Below, one piece after another: positions 56,668 to 64,000 of a stretch of DNA of 64,000 nt. The notes under the pieces were generated by a model. It was not told where the DNA came from and did not search any database. It was given only the letters and a program-made list of their open reading frames with translations. A program made the translations under genes and the position numbers. The DNA comes from Amoebidium appalachense. Its lineage: Eukaryota; Ichthyosporea. Within the stretch, counting starts at the first letter, position 1. Every line of letters starts with the position of its first letter. Location of the stretch: the NCBI GenBank assembly GCA_963693365.1, contig CAVNZM010000004.1, forward strand, positions 8,928,001 through 8,992,000, read 5' to 3'.

Positions 56668-59019
56668 TCAGCACATGTTGAGCATCCCCACGGCCTTGGT
56701 GAAGAAAGAGGCAGACAGGGCCTTGGTGAACATGTCGGCCTTGTTGTCAGCAGAAGCCACCGGGACCACAGTGATGTTGCCCAGCAGGTGATGTTCCTTG
56801 ACGGAGCAGTAGCGGACGTCGATGTGCTTGGTCTTGGGCTTAACCCCCAGGGTGTCCAGCAGGGCCCGGGCAGACTCATTGTCCCCATGGATGGGCACCG
56901 GGGTGGGCTCATTGATAGGATTAAGGCCCAGGTCGTCCATCACATAGTTGAGCCATAGGGCCTCGTTCGTAGCAGCAGACATGGCCACAAATTCAGCCTC
57001 AGTGGAGCTGTGGGTGGTGATGGACTGGAGCCGAGACACCCAGGACACAGGGGAGGAGTTTATGAAGAAGACATAGCCCGTGGTGGAGCGCCGGGTGTCG
57101 CGGTCCTCGGCGTAGTCGGAGTCGGAGTAGCCAACAAGGTTGGGGGGGCCGGGACGGTAGACAATACCCAGGTCGATGGTGGCCAGCAGGTAGCTTACAA
57201 CTCTGGTAGCCATAGTCCAGTGGGTGACGGTGGGCGCATGAATGTGTCGAGTAAGGACTCCCAGAGCCTGGGAAATGTCGGGGCGGGTGGTACGCGCAAT
57301 CCACAGCAGGGCACCGACCAGGCTGGCATAGTCCTCCTTCTTGCTGTAGGCTGGGGTCTTGTTGCTTTCACTGGCCTGGCCCGGGACGATGGGGGTCTTG
57401 GTGCCGGACATGTGGGTGAGACGAAAACGGGCAGCCAAGTCGATGATGTGTTGACGATGGCCCAGACGCAGAGACCCGTCCTCCAGCCAGGTAAGAGTGT
57501 GCCCGATGAGCAGGGTAGGACGACCCAGGTCCTTGGCAGAGAAACGAGCATCCAGCTTGGTGAAAAAATCGTCGATGAGCGCATCAGTGGCGGCCGTCAC
57601 GGTGAAGTCATCCACGTAGGCAGCAAGGGCAATAAATGTTGGGGTCCCGGCATTCTTGATGAACAGGCACGGGTCAGCAGCACTCACAATGAAGCCTTGG
57701 TCGAGGAGATGGTCACGGAGGGCCTCATACCACTGGCGCGGTGCCTGTTTTAGGCCGTAGAGCGCCTTGTGGAGCAAGCCGACAGCATGGGGGGCCGAGG
57801 GGTTGACGAAGCCAGGGGGCTGCTCAATGTAGATGGTCTCGTTGACGGTGCCGTTGAGGAATGCTGTGTTGACGTCGATGTGGCGCAGAGGCAGACCTTG
57901 GGCCACGGAGGTAGCCAAAACCAGCCGGATGGTAGCCAGCGCAGCCACAGGTGACTCGGTGACGAAATAGTCCTGGCCAGGCTGCTGGTAGTTGCCCCGG
58001 GCCACAAGCCGGGCCTTGAAAGCAGTGACGTTGCCGACGTTGTCCTGCTTGACCGTAAAGACCCAGCCGACCGGAATGACAGTGGAGCCATCCTCTGGAC
58101 GGGGCACAAGGGTGAAGGTGCCGTTGTCTTCCAGGGCCTTGAGCTCACGGTGTGCAGCCTCCTCCCATTTCAGACGCTGGGGACTCTTGAGTGCAGCCCG
58201 GACAGTCTTGGGGACAACAATGGTGGAAGCCTTGATGGGTGTTGATGCAGGAGCCGTAGCCTGGGGGGCAAGGGGGGCCGTAGCAGCAGCCACGTTGGCA
58301 GTCGGGCCTCGACGTTGGTCGTTGTACACAGCGCCACTACGGGTCGTCCGGGGGAGCCGATGTGCAGGCTCGGGCAGGATCGGAATGTCCAATTGATCAC
58401 TCGGCGCTGTCCCATTGGCTGACAGACGAGACGAATCAGATTGCTGATCATTCCGGACGATGTGATTGGCTGGCTGATTTGACGAATCAGATGACTCCAA
58501 AAAATGATGAATTGCCGGTGCGGTCGACCAATCAGATGGGACATCACGGAGGGGGTGCAGAATAGCAGCCTCGTCGAACTGCACGTCACGGCTGACGGTC
58601 ATCTTGTGTGCTGCTGGAATCCAGACCTTGTAGCCCTTGATGTTAGGAGGGTAGCCCACGAAGACGCCCTTGACGGCACGAGGCGCCAGTTTCGGTGTAT
58701 CCTGTTGATGGACGTAGCAGGGAGAGCCCCAGACACGGAGCCGGCTGTAGTCGGGAGGAATGCCGGTCCACAGCAGAGCGGGAGACGATTGGCTGCCGGT
58801 GGCTCGCGACGGGAGCATGTTGCGTATAAAAGCCGCGGTCACAGCTGCCTCGGCCCAGAATCCCACCGGAAGGCCGGACTGCTGCAGGAGTGCCCGAACC
58901 ATGTCGAGGAGGGTCCGGTTCAGTCGTTCGGCAGTCCCATTCTGTTGAGGAGAGCCGGTGGTAGTGATCTGATGGCGAATGCCATGCTCACGGTTGTAGT
59001 CCCCGAAGGCCGTGCCCAT
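56668..59019 (-). CDS. copia pol, C-terminal part: integrase end, reverse transcriptase, RNase H
   Basis: Open frame of 783 codons from the first Met after the frame break. Integrase third acidic residue E31 (GTAERLNR); RT with GWVFTVK (318-324), KARLVARG (335-342), DVNTAFLNG (382-390), YGLKQAPRQW (421-430) and catalytic YVDD (468-471); RNase H with GYSDSDYAEDRDTRRSTTGY and STEAEF. All core catalytic motifs are present. It would normally be the continuation of the upstream frame. The stop is at 56668-56670, about 180 bp before the PPT. Confidence 0.95.
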   Translation of the reverse strand: MGTAFGDYNREHGIRHQITTTGSPQQNGTAERLNRTLLDMVRALLQQSGLPVGFWAEAAVTAAFIRNMLPSRATGSQSSPALLWTGIPPDYSRLRVWGSPCYVHQQDTPKLAPRAVKGVFVGYPPNIKGYKVWIPAAHKMTVSRDVQFDEAAILHPLRDVPSDWSTAPAIHHFLESSDSSNQPANHIVRNDQQSDSSRLSANGTAPSDQLDIPILPEPAHRLPRTTRSGAVYNDQRRGPTANVAAATAPLAPQATAPASTPIKASTIVVPKTVRAALKSPQRLKWEEAAHRELKALEDNGTFTLVPRPEDGSTVIPVGWVFTVKQDNVGNVTAFKARLVARGNYQQPGQDYFVTESPVAALATIRLVLATSVAQGLPLRHIDVNTAFLNGTVNETIYIEQPPGFVNPSAPHAVGLLHKALYGLKQAPRQWYEALRDHLLDQGFIVSAADPCLFIKNAGTPTFIALAAYVDDFTVTAATDALIDDFFTKLDARFSAKDLGRPTLLIGHTLTWLEDGSLRLGHRQHIIDLAARFRLTHMSGTKTPIVPGQASESNKTPAYSKKEDYASLVGALLWIARTTRPDISQALGVLTRHIHAPTVTHWTMATRVVSYLLATIDLGIVYRPGPPNLVGYSDSDYAEDRDTRRSTTGYVFFINSSPVSWVSRLQSITTHSSTEAEFVAMSAATNEALWLNYVMDDLGLNPINEPTPVPIHGDNESARALLDTLGVKPKTKHIDVRYCSVKEHHLLGNITVVPVASADNKADMFTKALSASFFTKAVGMLNMC

Positions 59020-60965
59020 GTACTCGCCCCCCCGTCGGACTGAAACACCTGCATGGGAACACCGTGTTGGGTAACCGCCGCCTTGTGGTACGTCACATAT
59101 GCAGCCAGTGTGTCCGACTTCTTGACGAGGGGCACGGCCGTGGTGTGGCCGGTGAATTCGTCGTGGAACGTCGCCAAGTACTGAGCACCACCGATCGCGG
59201 GAGGGAAGGGGCCGCTGATGTCGCTGTGAACCTTGGCTAGGACCCGGGGAGCTTGGCTAGTTGATTCGGAGAAGGCAACACGGTGGGCTTTGCCGAGGGC
59301 ACAGGGCTCACACACACCCGGAGACTTGGCACCGCCACCCACCAACAGGCCTGCAGACTTGATGACCGAGCGTACAGCGTCAATGCCAGCATGGCCCAGA
59401 CGGTAGTGCCACGTGTTGAGGTCGGCAGTAACCTTGAGGATACGCGGAGCAGTGGTGGTTTGGGCGTCCGGGGTTGTGTCCGCGCGCAGAAGAGACACCG
59501 CCATGTGGTACAGCTTGGTGCCGACAGCCGAGCCGGTGGCCAGAATTTGATCGCCGTAGCACAACTTAACGCCGCCGCGGGTGTCAAAGCGGGGTAAAAC
59601 ACCGTTGGTAGTTGCCGTGAACACACTGATGAGAGTGTCGGGGATGGAGGGCACGTAGAGTACATCCGTCAGCTGATGCACCGCAGTAACGCCGTCGATG
59701 GTGCTGGAAAAGAACACGTCGCCCACCCCAAGCACTGCACATGCACCCTTGTCGGCTACTTGGACCGTGGAGTAAGGCGCCGCACGCATGTTGATGAACA
59801 CATCGGGCCGGGGGCACACATGGTCAGTGGCTCCAGAGTCGAGGAGCACCTTGTTGGTGCCACAGTCGTTGCTAGACATGAGGAAAGCCCGGGGAGCGTC
59901 AGCCCCCCCCTTGCACTGTGCCGTAGTGTGGGTAGTAGAGGCAGGGTGGTTGATGCAGGACCCAGGCAGGAGGGGACCACCCTTAGGTTTGCGGCCGTTG
60001 GCACGGTTGCCCCCCTTGCACATGGCGGTAGTGTGACTGGTAGACAGTGGGTGGTTGACGCAGGAACCCTTGGGGTAGGTGCTGGCACGGTTGTTGCCAG
60101 AGTTGCTGTGTTGGCCGTTGCCGTTGGGGCACTGAGACTTGATGTGGCCTGGTTTGCCGCAGCCGTGGCAGATGACAGGTTGAGGAGCCCGTGTGGTGAA
60201 GGCGGCCGGCCCGGAGCTGGTAGTCACACGTGCACGTGGGTGGCTGGTCTCATATGCCCGTAGCTGTTGGAGGAGGCCCATCACGGTAGGCTTGGGTGTC
60301 ATCTTGTAGGCAATTACAGGCATTTCGTAGTAAGGCACCTTGCCGAGGTCGTTGGTGAGCTTGGTCAGCACTTGAGCATCACCAATTTGTGTGCCGTAAT
60401 CGGCCAGGCGCCGCACGTAGCCGCGGAGTTTCATGGCGTATTTCGTCGCGGTGTCCGTAGGTTCAGGCGTAGAATTCATGTACAGCCCGATAAGGTCGTA
60501 CTGATTGGCCTCAGATTGCTCCAGGTAGTGGGCAGATAGGGCCGACCATATCTCCGCAGGTGTGGTGGTGCGTGTTAACCCTAGGATACAACGCACGTCA
60601 ATCGAGAGTGCTTGCCACAGGTAGGAACGGGCAGTGTCGACCTGTTCACGGGTAGCCGGGTGCTCCGTACTGGGCGCGATGGTGTGGAGAAGACCAGCAC
60701 CAGAAAGCTGGACATACATGGTTTCGGCCCATGTGTGGTAGTCCGTGCCTGAATCATTATCAATGCCAGTGAAGAGAGGGATGTCGACCTTGAACTTGAT
60801 GGAATCATTACGTGAGGGGCCCATAACCCTGTTGGACATTGTGTTCATAGAAGCTAGTTCTAGTGCACGTTGTTCCTTCTGTAAGTCAGAAATGATTGCA
60901 TCTTGTGAGGCCAACCTCTGCTCCAGTAGTTGGACTAGTTGCTGCAACTGTAAGTTGTCAGACAT
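58920..60965 (-). CDS. copia gag-protease-integrase (N-terminal part), frame broken in integrase
   Basis: 681 codons as open frame, meaningful to about 59034. Residues 5-35 look like a coiled coil (LQQLVQLLEQRL…). Gag core about 50-250. Zinc knuckle CHGCGKPGHIKSQC (266-279), then two further near-identical C-x2-H-x5-H-x4-C motifs (302-316 and 337-351). Protease DSGATDH (376-382). Pre-integrase H-H-C-C with CEPCALGKAH, then integrase with VHSDISGPF and QSDGG. The first 45 codons lie within the 5' LTR and codons 46-50 lie on the primer-binding site. A run of seven G (plus-strand C 59027-59033) where frame continuity needs eight breaks the polyprotein; beyond it the frame is nonsense to 58920. 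Confidence 0.93.
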   Translation of the reverse strand: MSDNLQLQQLVQLLEQRLASQDAIISDLQKEQRALELASMNTMSNRVMGPSRNDSIKFKVDIPLFTGIDNDSGTDYHTWAETMYVQLSGAGLLHTIAPSTEHPATREQVDTARSYLWQALSIDVRCILGLTRTTTPAEIWSALSAHYLEQSEANQYDLIGLYMNSTPEPTDTATKYAMKLRGYVRRLADYGTQIGDAQVLTKLTNDLGKVPYYEMPVIAYKMTPKPTVMGLLQQLRAYETSHPRARVTTSSGPAAFTTRAPQPVICHGCGKPGHIKSQCPNGNGQHSNSGNNRASTYPKGSCVNHPLSTSHTTAMCKGGNRANGRKPKGGPLLPGSCINHPASTTHTTAQCKGGADAPRAFLMSSNDCGTNKVLLDSGATDHVCPRPDVFINMRAAPYSTVQVADKGACAVLGVGDVFFSSTIDGVTAVHQLTDVLYVPSIPDTLISVFTATTNGVLPRFDTRGGVKLCYGDQILATGSAVGTKLYHMAVSLLRADTTPDAQTTTAPRILKVTADLNTWHYRLGHAGIDAVRSVIKSAGLLVGGGAKSPGVCEPCALGKAHRVAFSESTSQAPRVLAKVHSDISGPFPPAIGGAQYLATFHDEFTGHTTAVPLVKKSDTLAAYVTYHKAAVTQHGVPMQVFQSDGGASTWARPSGTTTVSMAFAIRSLPPALLNRMGLPND
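60816..60829 (-). other. Primer-binding site, initiator-tRNA-Met anticodon type
   Basis: Directly adjacent to the 5' LTR the minus strand reads GGGTTATGGGCCCC. This complements the anticodon stem-loop of initiator tRNA-Met (family knowledge: copia-type elements can prime from an internal tRNA-iMet fragment). It is at the same time gag coding sequence. Confidence 0.8.
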
Positions 60966-61594
60966 AGTGTCGTGTATGATGGGTAACTAGTCTATGTGTT
61001 TTGTGCACTGGAAACGACAGTAGAAAAGTGTAAATCAAACGTTCTGCTTCCCATGTTTGTGACATGGGAGGCACTGCTTTATATAGTCGTTGGCCACCTC
61101 ATGGTGGCCTCGTGTGCACCCTGGTGGTGGGCCATGTACAGCATGGCCGAAAAGAGAGCACAATGAAAACAAGTCGTTAAAGATATAAAAGTTAACTGTG
61201 CACGTTGAGTGGCTAGTTAACTTGCACTAAAGCACACAAATAAACGTGTTTAACACACCAATTGCAGTTAAACGTAAATCTTGCTTCACACAACTAAAAA
61301 TATTCTGAGAATATCCGGGAATAAAGCACACTACCACTCTAAGAATAGAATCCTGTGGCAAATATAGACATGACATCATCTGAACCGGGAATATTAATTA
61401 ATGAGCACAATTAGCACGTTGCTAGTGAAGCTCGTCATTGGTACAGTTTTGGCTCAAACATATAACTACCATATATGAATATGACCGTAAACAAAAGCTC
61501 TATGCACTCGAGTGAGTGTTGAAACAGTTATTCAATTGCTCAGAAACTTTCTCTAACAGACATTGCTAGCCGGGAGTACCAGTGTACTCCAACA
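60830..61594 (-). repeat. 5' LTR (765 bp) containing the gag start codon
   Basis: Identical on reading to 55717-56481. TATA-like CTATATAAAG at 61077-61086 on the minus strand, about 110 bp upstream of the gag ATG (60963-60965), itself 136 bp from the LTR's 3' edge. Confidence 0.96.
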
Positions 61595-61599
61595 GTGAG
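61595..61599. other. Target-site duplication, right (GTGAG)
   Basis: Matches 55712-55716 exactly. Confidence 0.95.

Positions 61600-64000
<2,401 letters not shown>

Larger units (their letters stand above)
55717..61594 (-). mobile_element. Complete Ty1/copia LTR retrotransposon (5,878 bp)
   Basis: Transcribed from the minus strand. Order: 5' LTR 60830-61594, PBS, gag, protease, integrase, reverse transcriptase, RNase H, PPT, 3' LTR 55717-56481, flanked by GTGAG duplications. The integrase-before-RT order and the motifs define the copia superfamily. The two 765-bp LTRs appear identical on reading, implying a very recent insertion. One base is missing from a G run in integrase, so this copy is either just disabled or misread there. 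The gag frame begins inside the LTR. Confidence 0.97.

Overview
This is a window of an intron-rich nuclear genome from a microbial eukaryote. The evidence is GT-AG introns in nearly every gene, a mitochondrial half-ABC transporter with 19 exons, a U-box E3 ligase and a complete Ty1/copia retrotransposon. Non-coding DNA is extremely rich in simple repeats: (CA/GT)n, (GA/CT)n, and homopolymeric G or C runs up to about 90 bp. The lineage is not resolved. A unicellular holozoan or another protist would fit; the gene content argues against bacteria and a typical animal.

Layout. 0.9-16.2 kb (minus): an ABCB10-like mitochondrial ABC transporter, 19 exons, 651 aa, every splice junction in phase. 18.3-27.5 kb (plus): an RlmN-family radical-SAM RNA methyltransferase, head-to-head with the transporter, about 11 exons, with an unusual charged C-terminal extension and a putative membrane tail. 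A PIF/Harbinger-like non-autonomous DNA transposon lies in one of its introns. 29.3-32.3 kb (minus): a 147-aa membrane-anchored U-box protein, 3 exons. 34.0-35.1 kb (minus): an intronless PAP2 / inositol-phosphorylceramide-synthase-like membrane protein. 35-51 kb: gene-poor, with two pairs of dispersed repeats, a fold-back element and a multiply frameshifted GT61/EOGT-like glycosyltransferase relic. 51.2-52.7 kb (plus): an intronless gene for a secreted, Cys- and sequon-containing protein of unknown family. 55.7-61.6 kb (minus): a copia element with apparently identical 765-bp LTRs and a 5-bp target duplication. 62.9-63.8 kb: a candidate solo LTR embedded in a (CA)n tract.

How it fits together. 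The transporter and the methyltransferase share a roughly 2.1-kb divergent intergenic region. The transporter carries a mitochondrial-type presequence, and the methyltransferase family acts on bacterial-type (organellar) rRNA, so a shared organelle theme is possible but inferred. The most unusual observations are: (1) a gag reading frame that starts inside the LTR and runs through the primer-binding site; (2) tandem re-copying of exon edges with their splice sites into adjacent introns, seen for three exons in two genes; (3) 3' splice sites formed directly by the end of (CA)n tracts; (4) the tailed RlmN.
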